From positions 1 to 64,000 of the forward strand of contig CAMWUN010000016.1 in assembly GCA_947177425.1 (NCBI GenBank): a DNA stretch of 64,000 nt, given 5' to 3'. Origin of the DNA: an uncultured bacterium (lineage in GTDB: Bacteria; Bacillota; Clostridia; Lachnospirales; Lachnospiraceae). Shown here one piece after another: positions 50,145 to 60,722 of this stretch. Each line of letters opens with the position of its first letter. Positions within the stretch are counted from its first letter, which is position 1. Position numbers and translations under genes: made by a program. The notes beneath the pieces were generated by a model that worked only from the letters and a program-made list of their open reading frames with translations, did no database searches and was not told the DNA's origin.

Positions 50145-50462
50145 ACTGATTATCCACCTTTCCTGTATGAAATCATTATAGAGGATGTCCATATATGATG
50201 ATCATGTATACCTATTATTATATATATTGATATTATAATAATACTTTATATATTGATATATATGGTAAGCGGCATATTTATTTGCCGTCTGTTTAGGTTA
50301 TTGTAGCATAGAATAAAAAAAGTGTCTACGTTTAACAATATGCTAACGCGGAAATCAATTTTTGCAAATTTAGTGTTCGTGTACCGGTGTTCTGGGTTAA
50401 AATAATTTGCTAAAATTGACAGCTACTATATTAATTGCTACAATGACTATGTTTGGTACAAA

Positions 50463-52448
50463 ATGGGAAAGATGAGTTTAAGGCATGGCAGGGAGACATA
50501 TCAAATGGCAAAAGAAGTTAAAAGTTTTTATATAGGGAGTATTGCATTTATCCTTTTTGCAATGATGCGGAGTATGTTCCCTCTGCATAATATGGAATTT
50601 TTCGTTGTGGCATGTATTGTTTTTGTAAGTATAACCATATTGGCGTATTTTATGATAGTTAAGAGAAAGGCTGATGTAAAGCCGGCGGGAGAGAAGATAT
50701 GGAGTATTTCAGCTATATGTCTGCTGGCCGTCTGGATGATTTTATTTTATATAAATGAACCCAACGCAGAACATCCGCTGGATGGGCGAATCATCCGCAG
50801 ATATTTCCCGTTTCCGTTATGGTTTGGGCTGATGGCAGCCGGTGTTGCAGTCTGTCTTTTTGTCCTGCGTAAAGAACCGGAGGAAAAACGCCTGAAATTA
50901 AGAAAGGGAATCCGTACAGTTATAGGAATATTGTTTACAATCGGAACTTCCATTCAGTTTTATGCGCCCAATATATTTCAGGATATCCAGGGCGGAACTT
51001 ATCACAGCCATGCATACACGAATAGTATTATTAATGCCTGCTGGCTGATACCGTACAGTAAAAATATGCAGTCCCTTTATGGGCATTATGGGATTTTTTT
51101 CATGCCTGTCCTTAAATTTCTGCATAAATGCTTTCATGTGGATTATCTGACAGGGATATTTATTGTATCGGCGGTTCTTGCCGGGATTTCCATCCTTCTG
51201 TTCATTTATATATTAGATTATTTTGCAAAAAGTGATTTGATATTCTATCTTGCCATGTTTGCCATTGGAGAGGAATATTTTATGATTCTGCAGGGAGGGG
51301 TATACTTACAGGTGCATCCCCATCGCATGATTTTCCCTATGATACTGGCGGTAATTGCATTGCAGGAATATAAAACGGGAAAGAAATACAATGTGCTGGC
51401 AGTTATTGTGAATATGCTGTCTTTTGTGTGGTCAACGGAAGTGGGGATTGCCACTATGCTGTCCTTTGCCCTTTACAGGTGGATTGGGCATATTTTGGAC
51501 GGAGAGACATTTTCTTTCAGAAAGGTATTTCCGCTGATACGGGAACTGGCAGTCCATGCGCTTTTGCCTTTTATATTAGCCTATATGGTGGTTAACGGAT
51601 ACAATCTGCTGGCAGGGGGCGCTGCTCTGGACTTTAGGGAATTCATGTTCCCGCTGGTTTCGGACAGAGACTATATTGATAAGATAGAACTGACGCTTCC
51701 TGATGTCACACACGCGTGGGTGGGGACGGCGATACTGTTTCTGGGGGCTGTGTGCCCGGCGGTGCTGCAGATATTTTTCCCGGCTAAAGATGAAGATGGA
51801 AAAGGCTTAAAGGTGTTTTACTTTTTCCTGGGAATGATGAGCCTTGTCCTGATGCTTTATTATATCAACCGTCCAGCGGAAGGCAGTATGTTCATTATTA
51901 TGTTTCTGATGCTGATTCTGCAGGCATCTATCCTGCAGAAAAGTCAGGAGGTGTATCTGGAGTGGAGAAAGAAGAAGGAATCTGTGTTTGCCAGTCCCAA
52001 CCGCTTTTTGTTTCTTTCTTTACGGGTGGTGACCACACTGATTTTGTTTATTATGGCTTTTGACGGTATATATTCTATGCCGAAAGCCTGGAAAACATCG
52101 GCGGAGACTGTCTGGAAGAGGGATGAACTGATGGAGTTTGCCCAATATGTGTATGTCCAGATTCCTCCTGATGCGGTCTCCTTCGGAGAGGGAGTACCGG
52201 AATTGATGTCAATGATAGACAGGGATACGCATTTACATTCAACGGAATGGTCGTATCTGAATATGCCGCTGGATACTATGGAAGAAATCCGGTATGCGCT
52301 GGAGAATGAGGAATGGTTTTTCTGTTCTTTGGACAGCCTTCATTATATGCAGACCAATTATCCGGGGCTGACAGATAACTTTTATCTGCATGAGGAAATG
52401 GAATATAACGGAGTGAAGTTTGGTTTTTTCAGGGCAGTGGCAGAGTAA
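50463..52448 (+). CDS. Large polytopic membrane protein
   Basis: 661 aa with about 14 hydrophobic segments; no family assigned. Confidence 0.65.
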   Translation: MGKMSLRHGRETYQMAKEVKSFYIGSIAFILFAMMRSMFPLHNMEFFVVACIVFVSITILAYFMIVKRKADVKPAGEKIWSISAICLLAVWMILFYINEPNAEHPLDGRIIRRYFPFPLWFGLMAAGVAVCLFVLRKEPEEKRLKLRKGIRTVIGILFTIGTSIQFYAPNIFQDIQGGTYHSHAYTNSIINACWLIPYSKNMQSLYGHYGIFFMPVLKFLHKCFHVDYLTGIFIVSAVLAGISILLFIYILDYFAKSDLIFYLAMFAIGEEYFMILQGGVYLQVHPHRMIFPMILAVIALQEYKTGKKYNVLAVIVNMLSFVWSTEVGIATMLSFALYRWIGHILDGETFSFRKVFPLIRELAVHALLPFILAYMVVNGYNLLAGGAALDFREFMFPLVSDRDYIDKIELTLPDVTHAWVGTAILFLGAVCPAVLQIFFPAKDEDGKGLKVFYFFLGMMSLVLMLYYINRPAEGSMFIIMFLMLILQASILQKSQEVYLEWRKKKESVFASPNRFLFLSLRVVTTLILFIMAFDGIYSMPKAWKTSAETVWKRDELMEFAQYVYVQIPPDAVSFGEGVPELMSMIDRDTHLHSTEWSYLNMPLDTMEEIRYALENEEWFFCSLDSLHYMQTNYPGLTDNFYLHEEMEYNGVKFGFFRAVAE

Positions 52449-52473
52449 AGGCAGGAAATAGCTGTGAAAGGCT

Positions 52474-54030
52474 TTGATTATGAAGAAAATATGGTTTATA
52501 ATAGTATCCGTGATATTTCTGGGTATTTATGTAAATTTTGATAAGATAACGGAACGGTTTGACAGCGGTGTTATGGGAGCGGAAGTCCTTCCCATGGAGG
52601 AAATTGATTCTCTGTGCGAGGGGAAGGAGGATGCTTTCATGGAGCCGGAGATTACGTTAAACGGCGGGAGTATTGCCTATGACAGCGACCAGAATATGCT
52701 GCTGATACCCCAGAATCTTTTGGAAGAGGAGTTTGACGGAAGCCTTGATGTGCCGGAGGGAACGTTATACTTTATGGAGGATGAAGCGCTGGAGGACAAG
52801 CTGGGGGCTATGTGGGAAAATAAGGTGGCCAGGCTGTTCTGGATCAGGGATACGAGGTGCTGGATGTACAATGTATATTTTACAGGGATGCCAGTAGCAT
52901 GTATTTCTTCGGAGGAGATTATTCCCGACACAGAAATCTCTTGTGGCACGATTCAGGTCTATGACCAGTATCACAGCAATGCCCAGTGCCAGACTGCCGA
53001 TTGCCAGTGGCATTTGCGGGGAGCCACTTCCCGGAATTATGAAAAGTCCAGCTACAGGCTGACTCTCACAGATACCCGTCTGTCCTTTTTAGGGATGCGG
53101 AAGGATGATGACTGGATACTCCATAGCCTTTACGATGACGAAGGGCTGATTCACAATAAATTATCTTACAGCGTGTGGCGGGACATTGCTGCAGACAATC
53201 ATGTGGATCATGACGAGGGAATCAGCATGGAGTATGTGGAACTGTTTATGGACGACCGCTATCTTGGCGTGTACGGGCTTTCGGAAAGGATAGACAAAAA
53301 GGCGCTGGATTTAGGAAAGAAAGATATTTTATATAAATGCTGCGAGCCGGAAAATCCTGGGGAAGACGATTTTTACAGTGAACTTACGGAAGAAATGTCG
53401 CCTTCCTTTGAGTGGAAGTATCCTGATGATTTTGGGATGGATGACTGGGAGCCGTTAAAGCGGTGGACTTCCATGTTCTGTTTTAATAACCCATGGAGTT
53501 ATGAGGAGGGTATTGGCATTCTCAATATAGAAAATGCAGTGGATTATACCCTTTTTAACCTGTTGATCTGCGGTATGGACAATGCCATGAAAAACATTTA
53601 TTACTGGGCGGATTACCAGGGGGATGGCAGTTATCAGTTTATCAAGATACCCTGGGATTTGAATATGACCTGGGGTAATTCATGGATTGACGATTATAAC
53701 TGTAATTTTAACATGTTCCAGGAAAAGAATTTTGACGCGGAGGACGGATGGACGTCCGACCTTTACCTGCTTTATAAGTGCAATCCCAAAGAAATAGGTA
53801 AACTTTTGGCGGACCGGTGGCAGGAACTCAGAGAGAGCATTATCACGAAGGAAGCTTTATATGCAAAGGCGGATGTGGAATTTAACTATCTTTATGCTTC
53901 CGGCGCCTATGTGAGAAACCAGCGCAGGTGGCCGCCCAAGGGGGAATACTGGCAGGATAGCTATATTTATGAATATATTGATAAAAGAATTGACTTTTTA
54001 GATGAGTATATAGAGCAGTTGCGCAGATGA
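52474..54030 (+). CDS. CotH kinase family protein (copy 2)
   Basis: WHLRGATSRNYEKSSYRLTLTD, LSFLGMRKDDDWILHSLYDDEGLIHNKLSYSVWRDIA, FIKIPWDLNMTWGNSW; full-length paralogue of 42196-43989. Confidence 0.85.
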   Translation: MIMKKIWFIIVSVIFLGIYVNFDKITERFDSGVMGAEVLPMEEIDSLCEGKEDAFMEPEITLNGGSIAYDSDQNMLLIPQNLLEEEFDGSLDVPEGTLYFMEDEALEDKLGAMWENKVARLFWIRDTRCWMYNVYFTGMPVACISSEEIIPDTEISCGTIQVYDQYHSNAQCQTADCQWHLRGATSRNYEKSSYRLTLTDTRLSFLGMRKDDDWILHSLYDDEGLIHNKLSYSVWRDIAADNHVDHDEGISMEYVELFMDDRYLGVYGLSERIDKKALDLGKKDILYKCCEPENPGEDDFYSELTEEMSPSFEWKYPDDFGMDDWEPLKRWTSMFCFNNPWSYEEGIGILNIENAVDYTLFNLLICGMDNAMKNIYYWADYQGDGSYQFIKIPWDLNMTWGNSWIDDYNCNFNMFQEKNFDAEDGWTSDLYLLYKCNPKEIGKLLADRWQELRESIITKEALYAKADVEFNYLYASGAYVRNQRRWPPKGEYWQDSYIYEYIDKRIDFLDEYIEQLRR

Positions 54031-54038
54031 GGTAGAAG

Positions 54039-54719
54039 ATGGATTACAGGCATGAATTGAAATTTCTGGTTTCCGACGGGGAACTGGAAATTATCAGATA
54101 CCGGTTGAAGCCGCTGATGCGGCAGGACAGCCATCAGCAGGCAGAGAGTTATCGTGTGAGAAGTCTGTATTTTGATGATCTGGACGATTCCTGTATGCAG
54201 GAAAATGAGGACGGCATTGACAATAGAAGAAAATACCGGATAAGGATATATGACGGACGGAATGATGTCATCAAGCTGGAAAAAAAGATGAAGTACCGGG
54301 GGATGACCAGAAAGATAAGCAGGAGAATTTCCCGGGAAGACTGTCTTGTTTATATGTCCGGGAAAGCGGGCAGGTTACAACCCGGTGCAGGGGAGCTGGA
54401 AAAAGAATTGTACACCCAGATAAAAATATATGGCATGCATCCGGTATCCGTTGTAGAATATGAAAGGACAGCTTTTGTGGAATCAAGGGGAAATGTGAGG
54501 ATTACCTTTGACAGGAATATCAGCGGAAGCGGGAATATTCAGGGATTTCTTGGGGAAAAGTTTCAGGGAGTGCCTTTGCTCCCCGCTGGGCGGCATGTAT
54601 TGGAGGTAAAGTATGACGAAATGCTTCCCCAGTATATTTCCGGGGTGCTTGAGACTGGCTCCCTGCAAAGAACCTCTTTTTCCAAATATTACTATTCCAG
54701 AAATTACAGGAATATGTAG
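54039..54719 (+). CDS. VTC-domain polyphosphate polymerase-like protein (copy 2)
   Basis: RHELKFLVSDGELEIIRYRLKPL, YRVRSLYFDDLDDSCMQENEDGIDNRRKYRIRIYD, VIKLEKKMKYRG, LEVKYDEMLP. Confidence 0.85.
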   Translation: MDYRHELKFLVSDGELEIIRYRLKPLMRQDSHQQAESYRVRSLYFDDLDDSCMQENEDGIDNRRKYRIRIYDGRNDVIKLEKKMKYRGMTRKISRRISREDCLVYMSGKAGRLQPGAGELEKELYTQIKIYGMHPVSVVEYERTAFVESRGNVRITFDRNISGSGNIQGFLGEKFQGVPLLPAGRHVLEVKYDEMLPQYISGVLETGSLQRTSFSKYYYSRNYRNM

Positions 54720-54811
54720 GCCCACAATTTCTTATATGAGGGGATGGCAGGCTGCATCAGTAAGTCTGCCCGATGCAGGAAAGAGGATAGGATAAAAGAA
54801 AGGATAAAATT

Positions 54812-55486
54812 ATGAATTTTAGCGATGTAATTAAGAAATCGGTTATGGAGGGGTTTTCCTATGCAGATTTGTCAACCACAAAAATAATCATCACGCTGTC
54901 AATTACCTTTTTGATTGCAGTGTATATCTTTTTCGTATACAAAATGGTGACTAAAAGCGCGTTTTATTTCAAAAGTTTCAATATTTCCATGGCCATTATT
55001 TCAGTGGTGACAGCGGGGATTATTCTTGCCATGCAGTCCAGCATTGTGATTTCCCTTGGTATGGTGGGAGCCCTTTCCATTGTGCGGTTCCGTACGGCCA
55101 TCAAAGACCCTATGGATTTGCTGTTCCTGTTCTGGTCTATCGGTACTGGAATCATCTGCGGGGCGGGACTTTATAAGGTTGCCATTATTCTGGCAGTTCT
55201 GGTGACAGTGGGAATTCTGATTCTGGATTTACTGCCTGTAAGAATCAGCCCGTACCTTTTGATTATCAACGCAGACACGAAGGAAGCGGAGGAGAAAATT
55301 ATTCCGATTGTTAAAGAAACCGTGGGAGGCTATAAGCTGAAATCCAAAAATATTACCGCAGGCGGACTGGATATGATATTAGAAGTGAAAGCCAAAAATG
55401 AAAAAGCGCTTTTGGACAGGCTTTCGGAGCTGAAGGAAATCACGTCAGTATCTTTGCTGGCCCATGACGGTGAAGTAAAGGGATAA
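54812..55486 (+). CDS. DUF4956-like membrane protein (copy 2)
   Basis: QSSIVISLGMVGALSIVRFRTAIKDPMDLLFLFWSIGTGIICGA. Confidence 0.85.
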   Translation: MNFSDVIKKSVMEGFSYADLSTTKIIITLSITFLIAVYIFFVYKMVTKSAFYFKSFNISMAIISVVTAGIILAMQSSIVISLGMVGALSIVRFRTAIKDPMDLLFLFWSIGTGIICGAGLYKVAIILAVLVTVGILILDLLPVRISPYLLIINADTKEAEEKIIPIVKETVGGYKLKSKNITAGGLDMILEVKAKNEKALLDRLSELKEITSVSLLAHDGEVKG

Positions 55487-55506
55487 AGGGCTTAAGGAGG
55501 ACGCAA

Positions 55507-57096
55507 ATGACTGAAAAGATAAAGGAAAGCTTCAAAGATGGGAACATTCCGGCAGCGGCGTACCTGCTTGTGTCGGCATTTCTGCTTATCATGCTTGCGT
55601 CCCGTTCTTCCTTTTTGTACCCATGCAACAACTGGAATGATGCAAACAGTTATTTTTCTGTGGGAAAAGCGCTCTTTAATGGGAAAATGCCCTACAGGGA
55701 TGTGTTTGACCAGAAAGGAATGTATCTGTATTTTTTTTACGGGCTGGCTTATCTGGTGTCCCACACTACTTTTGCAGGGGTATTTGTCCTTGAAGTTGTG
55801 CTTGCGGCCTTTGACTTGTTTGGAATCTGTGCCATCCTGCGCCTGTACGTCGGAAAGGGCACTGCTCTTTTATTAAGCCCGCCGGCCCTTGCAGTCATTA
55901 TAAGTTCCTACAGCTTTTACTGGGGAGGAAGCGCGGAGGAGGTCAATCTGCCTTTTCTCATTTGGGGGCTGTACTTTGTGCTGGACTATTTTAAGAGCAG
56001 ATACCCTGCAGAACAAATGTCATGGAAAACCATTTTTGCAGGCGGTATTCTGGCAGGGATGATTGCCAATATTAAATTCACTTCCCTCGGTTTTTTCTTT
56101 GCCTGGATGATGTGCGTGGCATTTTCGTTTCTGGCGCGAAAAGATTTCTGGGGTGCGGTAAAGGGTTGTGGGATATTCTTAGTGGGAATGGCAGTTCCCT
56201 TTATTCCCTGGCTGGTTTATTTTGGTTTAAATCATGGCCTGTATGAATGGTATTGGGGCTATGTGTATATTAACGTGTTTGTCTACAGTAATTTAAACGG
56301 TGAAGGGCCGTCTTTGTTTGAACGAATTTACGTGCTTGCCAAGCTTCTTTACTGGGTGGTGCGCAAAAATCTGGTTTATTTTGTCTTCGTCATACCGGGA
56401 GTTATCTGGTTCATCTCTGGCAAGGGGAAAAAGTGGCTGGAACGGTTTCTTATGGCGGCGCTGTGCTTCTTTTTGTTCCTGGGGATTTATGTGGGAGGTT
56501 CGGAGCTTCCCTATTATGCCCTGCCGCTGGGGATTTTTGCAATTCCGGGGTTTGCTCTTTTGGGGCAGGTTCTGGAGTGGGGACGGGAAAAGATTACGGC
56601 TCTTTATGCTGCCCGCCGGGACCGGGCGGATAAGCACAAGAGCGTATATGGCGGAAGAAAAAGTGTGATGGCCGGATGGCTGGGGGCTTTGTCTTCTCTG
56701 GCAGCCAGCCTGGGAATAATCTGGCTGGTTTCCATCAACATTCCCTATATGCGTGAAAAAAAGGAAGATATATTTTTATATAAATTTAAGGAAATCGTAG
56801 AGCAGACGGAAAATCCCACCCTGCTGAATATTGGGTGCCTGGACGCAGGGCTTTATACGGTATGTGACATTGTCCCTTCCTGCCGGTGGTTCCAGACCCA
56901 GACTCTTGCTATTGACGATGTACTGATGGAGCAGGAGCGTTATACCAGGGAGGGGCAGACGGATTACATTATTGCAAGGGACAGTTACCCGGATGTTATC
57001 TGGGAAAAGTACGAATTGGCGGCTCAGGAGCCCTGGTATCATGAGGGGATGGAGTTTACTTATTATTTGTTTAGGAGAAAAGCATGGGAACAATGA
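55507..57096 (+). CDS. GT-C / ArnT-like membrane glycosyltransferase
   Basis: NNWNDANSYFSVGKALFNGKMPYRDVFDQKGMYLYFFYGLAYLVS. Confidence 0.75.
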   Translation: MTEKIKESFKDGNIPAAAYLLVSAFLLIMLASRSSFLYPCNNWNDANSYFSVGKALFNGKMPYRDVFDQKGMYLYFFYGLAYLVSHTTFAGVFVLEVVLAAFDLFGICAILRLYVGKGTALLLSPPALAVIISSYSFYWGGSAEEVNLPFLIWGLYFVLDYFKSRYPAEQMSWKTIFAGGILAGMIANIKFTSLGFFFAWMMCVAFSFLARKDFWGAVKGCGIFLVGMAVPFIPWLVYFGLNHGLYEWYWGYVYINVFVYSNLNGEGPSLFERIYVLAKLLYWVVRKNLVYFVFVIPGVIWFISGKGKKWLERFLMAALCFFLFLGIYVGGSELPYYALPLGIFAIPGFALLGQVLEWGREKITALYAARRDRADKHKSVYGGRKSVMAGWLGALSSLAASLGIIWLVSINIPYMREKKEDIFLYKFKEIVEQTENPTLLNIGCLDAGLYTVCDIVPSCRWFQTQTLAIDDVLMEQERYTREGQTDYIIARDSYPDVIWEKYELAAQEPWYHEGMEFTYYLFRRKAWEQ

Positions 57097-58265
57097 TGAC
57101 TGTATGGAAAATACTTGGTTTGATATTATGGCTTGCGGCGGTGCCTTTTTGCATGGGGCTTATCATTATGCCCTGTCTTAAGAAGAAGCTGCGGACGCCG
57201 GGGACTGCTCTTGTGTCAGGGTATATTCTTATGTTCACCATGCTGGAACTGGTGGGCATCCCTGTGGTGCTGCTGGCTGTGTATAATGGCTTCACAATAT
57301 TCATCAAGTGCTTTACCCCTGTGATTATCCTGTCTGCGCTTCTTGGGGTTTGGGCCGTCAGGCGGATGGCTAAAAACGGATACGAACTGAATTTTTCAAT
57401 GACATCAGCCATTTGGGATACTTCGCTGGAAGAGAAAATTATGTGGATTTTATTCGTTGGCCTGGTGGGATTTCAGCTATATATGGCCTTCACCAGGGCA
57501 TCCTTTGACGGTGATGATGCTTATTACGGGGTTCACGGGGTGATTGCCCAACAGGTGGACACCCTGTACCGGGTCAATCCATATACAGGCCGCAGCGCGC
57601 CCTTAGATGTGCGTCATGCGCTGGCACTGTTTCCCATCTGGGAGGCTTATGCGGGCAGCATGAGCGGAGTTCACGCAACCATTGTCAGCCACAGCGTGGT
57701 TCCACTGATACTGATACCCATTACCTATATTCTGTATTTTCGGATAGGAAAGGAACTTTTTGAGAAAAGAAAGGGGCTTCTGCCTGTGTTCATGATACTG
57801 ATTGCCTTATGGCAGATGTTCGGTTATGTTTCCCTGTTTACCACAGAAACATTTTTCCTTACGAGAACCTGGCAGGGAAAATCTTTTGCAGGAAATTTTG
57901 TGATACCGGCGGTTATCTGGATATTTTTAAGCATGTTTGATCCCACAAAGGAGGGAGACGGACTGGGCAGAATTAAGTACGGGGAAGTGCGCAGGGCCTC
58001 AGAAGTATACGGCAGACCGGAGGAAAAAAGCAAAAATACAGGGCTTTGGCTGATGCTGGCCTGCCTGAATTTCGCGGGAGGGGCAAGCAGTTCTCTGGCA
58101 ATACTGCTTAGCTGTCTGATGACAGCCGGATTTGGTCTGCTGTTTGCTTTCAGGGAAAAGAGTTTTGCCGTCCTGGTTAAAGCGGTGCTGACCTGTGTGC
58201 CCGGCGGGATTTATGTTTTACTTTACGTGGCGCTGACCCATGGAATTCTGGTTCTGCCAGCTTAA
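57084..58265 (+). CDS. DUF6077-like membrane protein, N-terminal part
   Basis: ASFDGDDAYYGVHGVIAQQVDTLYRVNPYTGRSAPLDVRHALALFPIWEAYAG. Confidence 0.6.
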   Translation: MGTMMTVWKILGLILWLAAVPFCMGLIIMPCLKKKLRTPGTALVSGYILMFTMLELVGIPVVLLAVYNGFTIFIKCFTPVIILSALLGVWAVRRMAKNGYELNFSMTSAIWDTSLEEKIMWILFVGLVGFQLYMAFTRASFDGDDAYYGVHGVIAQQVDTLYRVNPYTGRSAPLDVRHALALFPIWEAYAGSMSGVHATIVSHSVVPLILIPITYILYFRIGKELFEKRKGLLPVFMILIALWQMFGYVSLFTTETFFLTRTWQGKSFAGNFVIPAVIWIFLSMFDPTKEGDGLGRIKYGEVRRASEVYGRPEEKSKNTGLWLMLACLNFAGGASSSLAILLSCLMTAGFGLLFAFREKSFAVLVKAVLTCVPGGIYVLLYVALTHGILVLPA

Positions 58266-58276
58266 GGAGAGTGACT

Positions 58277-59080
58277 ATGTTTGGGATTTTTATGGAAAGT
58301 CTGGTGATTTTCAAATTATATACAGGGTTAAAATTTCTGTTTCTGCTAACCCTCTTTTCCTGGATTTTTCTTTTGGTAAAGGAAAAGGACAGCCGGGTGC
58401 GGATTCTGCTGGTCTATGCGCCGATTATCATTGTCATATTGTTCCTTTTTCCCATGAGCAGGAAGACCTTTGTGGCTATTGGGCTGGACGGGGAAACCTA
58501 TTACCGTATCCTGTGGACAATTCCCATGGGAGTAATTGCCGTTTACGGGATTTGCCGTCTTTTTGAAAAGTATAAGAAAATCGGTCTGGTGGTGGGCGCC
58601 GCCCTGATTGTACTATGCGGAAGCTTTGTTTATCAGAGCGGTTATATTTCCAAAGCGGAAAATCTGTACCATATTCCTAATACGGTCATCAAAATCTGTG
58701 ACCGCATCAGGCCGGACAATCCCGATGCAAGAGTATCTGCGGTGATGCCGCCGGAACTGATACATTTCGTAAGACAGTACGACGCTTCCATTAACATGCC
58801 ATACGGAAGGGAAATGCTGGTGGAGCGCTGGGGATACTACAATGCAGTGTATGAGGCTATGGAGAAAACGGAAGTGGTGGACATGGAAAATCTGCTGGAA
58901 GCAACAAGGGCTGACTACTGTCAGTATATTGTCATGCACCAGAGTAAGCAGACAGACAAGGATCCTGCAGAGTGCGGCCTTACCCTGGTGGATGAAATTG
59001 ACGGCTACCGGATTTACGAGGATCCAGTCACGGCCCAGACGGTGGAAGGGTGGCAGAAGTATTATGAGGATGGAGAATAA
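58277..59080 (+). CDS. Probable C-terminal part of the split DUF6077-like protein
   Basis: MFGIFMESLVIFKLYTGLKFLFLL...; ATG preceded by AAGGAG; hydrophobic then soluble tail, as expected for the end of the upstream gene. Confidence 0.55.
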   Translation: MFGIFMESLVIFKLYTGLKFLFLLTLFSWIFLLVKEKDSRVRILLVYAPIIIVILFLFPMSRKTFVAIGLDGETYYRILWTIPMGVIAVYGICRLFEKYKKIGLVVGAALIVLCGSFVYQSGYISKAENLYHIPNTVIKICDRIRPDNPDARVSAVMPPELIHFVRQYDASINMPYGREMLVERWGYYNAVYEAMEKTEVVDMENLLEATRADYCQYIVMHQSKQTDKDPAECGLTLVDEIDGYRIYEDPVTAQTVEGWQKYYEDGE

Positions 59081-60708
59081 TGCTGTTTAATTCTTACGGG
59101 TTCGTATTTCTATTTTTCCCGCTGGCGTTGGCCGGATACAGTCTCTGCCGGAGAATCGGGACAAATTTCCGGGACGGGATTTATGAGTCTGGGCTTAGGA
59201 AGCTGTACCTTCTTGGGGCATCTTTTATTTTTTATGGGTGCTTCCATCCGGAGTATCTCCCTGTGCTGATAGGCAGTATGGCAGTCAACTATGGGCTGTA
59301 CCGCCAGATGGAAGGAGATGAAAGCAGGGCCGGAGATTCAATGCGCAGGCAGACAACTCAGTCCGGCCCGATATCCGGAAGGAATAAAAAGGCGGCTCTC
59401 TGGGCGGGGCTGGCCGTTAATCTGGGCGCCCTTGCCTGCTTTAAATACGTGGGCGCAGGAGGTTTTGTCCCGCTGGGAATCAGCTTCTACACATTCACAC
59501 AGATTGCGTTTCTGATGGAAGCTTATAGGGGAAGCCTGAAACAGGTGAGCGCCCTTTCGTACGGGCTGTATGTGAGTTTTTTTCCAAAAATGATACAGGG
59601 GCCCATTGCCAGTCCTGGGGAAATGCTTCCACAGTTTCAGAGAAGATGGAAAAAGCCCGAGTGGGAGCAGATATACCGGAGCCTGTATTTGTTTGTGCTT
59701 GGACTGTTTAAAAAAGTATTGATTGCAGATACGCTGGGGAAAGCGGCGGATTTCGGTTATGCCAATCCCGGGGCTTTAAACTCCGGGGATGGGCTGATTG
59801 TGATGCTTGCCTACACACTCCAGCTTTATTTTGATTTCAGCGGATACTGCGATATGGCAATGGGAATTGCCGGTATGTTCGGGCTGTCCCTCCCCCTTAA
59901 CTTCCATTCTCCTTATAAGGCATCTAATATTCTGGAATTCTGGAAAAGGTGGCATATGACTCTTACCGGATTTTTTACGAAATACTTATATATTCCGTTG
60001 GGAGGAAGCAGGAAAGGGAAAGTCAGGACTTATCTCAACTGCCTGATTGTATTTCTGGTAAGCGGAATCTGGCATGGCGCAGGCTGGCAGTTTCTTGTAT
60101 GGGGGCTGATGCACGGTGCGCTTGATGTGCTTACAAGAATCTGGATGGAGTTTAAACCCAGGAAAAGGGGCCGGGACAGAACTTATCCGGGGGACGGGTA
60201 TGTCGGGGATAAAGGCAAAGCAAAGGGCTGGGAGACAGGAAAATCGGCCGGATATGTGCCCGCCGGGGAACAGTCAAAGGACGGAAAGGCCGGATTTGCC
60301 GAAAAAGCGTGGCATGTGGCATGTGTATTGCTGACGTTTCTGTATGTGAATATTGCATGGATATTTTTCCGTGCGCCTTCTGTAAAAGAAGCGGTTGGGA
60401 TGATTAAGACCATTCTGCGCTGTTCTTTTGGAAAAATCAATTGGGAACTGGCAGGGTGCTTTAATCTGGATGAGTTCTGGTATGTAATTAAAGTGCTTGG
60501 GCTGGACAGGTGGCAGTACGCCCACTATATTCTCATGGCGCTTATGCTGGCAGTTATACTTGGGATAGTGTTTCTCGGAAAAAGCGCGGCGGAGTATGTC
60601 AGGACGGTGAAGCCTAATGCGGTGAATACGGTGGTCATGGCGCTGCTGTTTGTGTGGAGCATACTTTCTTTTTCGGGAGTAAGTTCATTTCTGTATGTCA
60701 ATTTTTGA
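59080..60708 (+). CDS. MBOAT family O-acyltransferase
   Basis: VPLGISFYTFTQIAFLMEAYRG, MIQGPIASPGEMLPQFQ, FWKRWHMTLTGFFTKYLYIPLGGSRKG, GIWHGAGWQFLVWG. Confidence 0.95.
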   Translation: MLFNSYGFVFLFFPLALAGYSLCRRIGTNFRDGIYESGLRKLYLLGASFIFYGCFHPEYLPVLIGSMAVNYGLYRQMEGDESRAGDSMRRQTTQSGPISGRNKKAALWAGLAVNLGALACFKYVGAGGFVPLGISFYTFTQIAFLMEAYRGSLKQVSALSYGLYVSFFPKMIQGPIASPGEMLPQFQRRWKKPEWEQIYRSLYLFVLGLFKKVLIADTLGKAADFGYANPGALNSGDGLIVMLAYTLQLYFDFSGYCDMAMGIAGMFGLSLPLNFHSPYKASNILEFWKRWHMTLTGFFTKYLYIPLGGSRKGKVRTYLNCLIVFLVSGIWHGAGWQFLVWGLMHGALDVLTRIWMEFKPRKRGRDRTYPGDGYVGDKGKAKGWETGKSAGYVPAGEQSKDGKAGFAEKAWHVACVLLTFLYVNIAWIFFRAPSVKEAVGMIKTILRCSFGKINWELAGCFNLDEFWYVIKVLGLDRWQYAHYILMALMLAVILGIVFLGKSAAEYVRTVKPNAVNTVVMALLFVWSILSFSGVSSFLYVNF

Positions 60709-60722
60709 CAGGGGGATAATTA

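Noticed and set aside
50200-50290. AT-rich tatata tract as possible origin or mobile-element site
   Set aside because: Looks like ordinary AT-rich intergenic DNA between divergent genes; no iterons or DnaA-box cluster.
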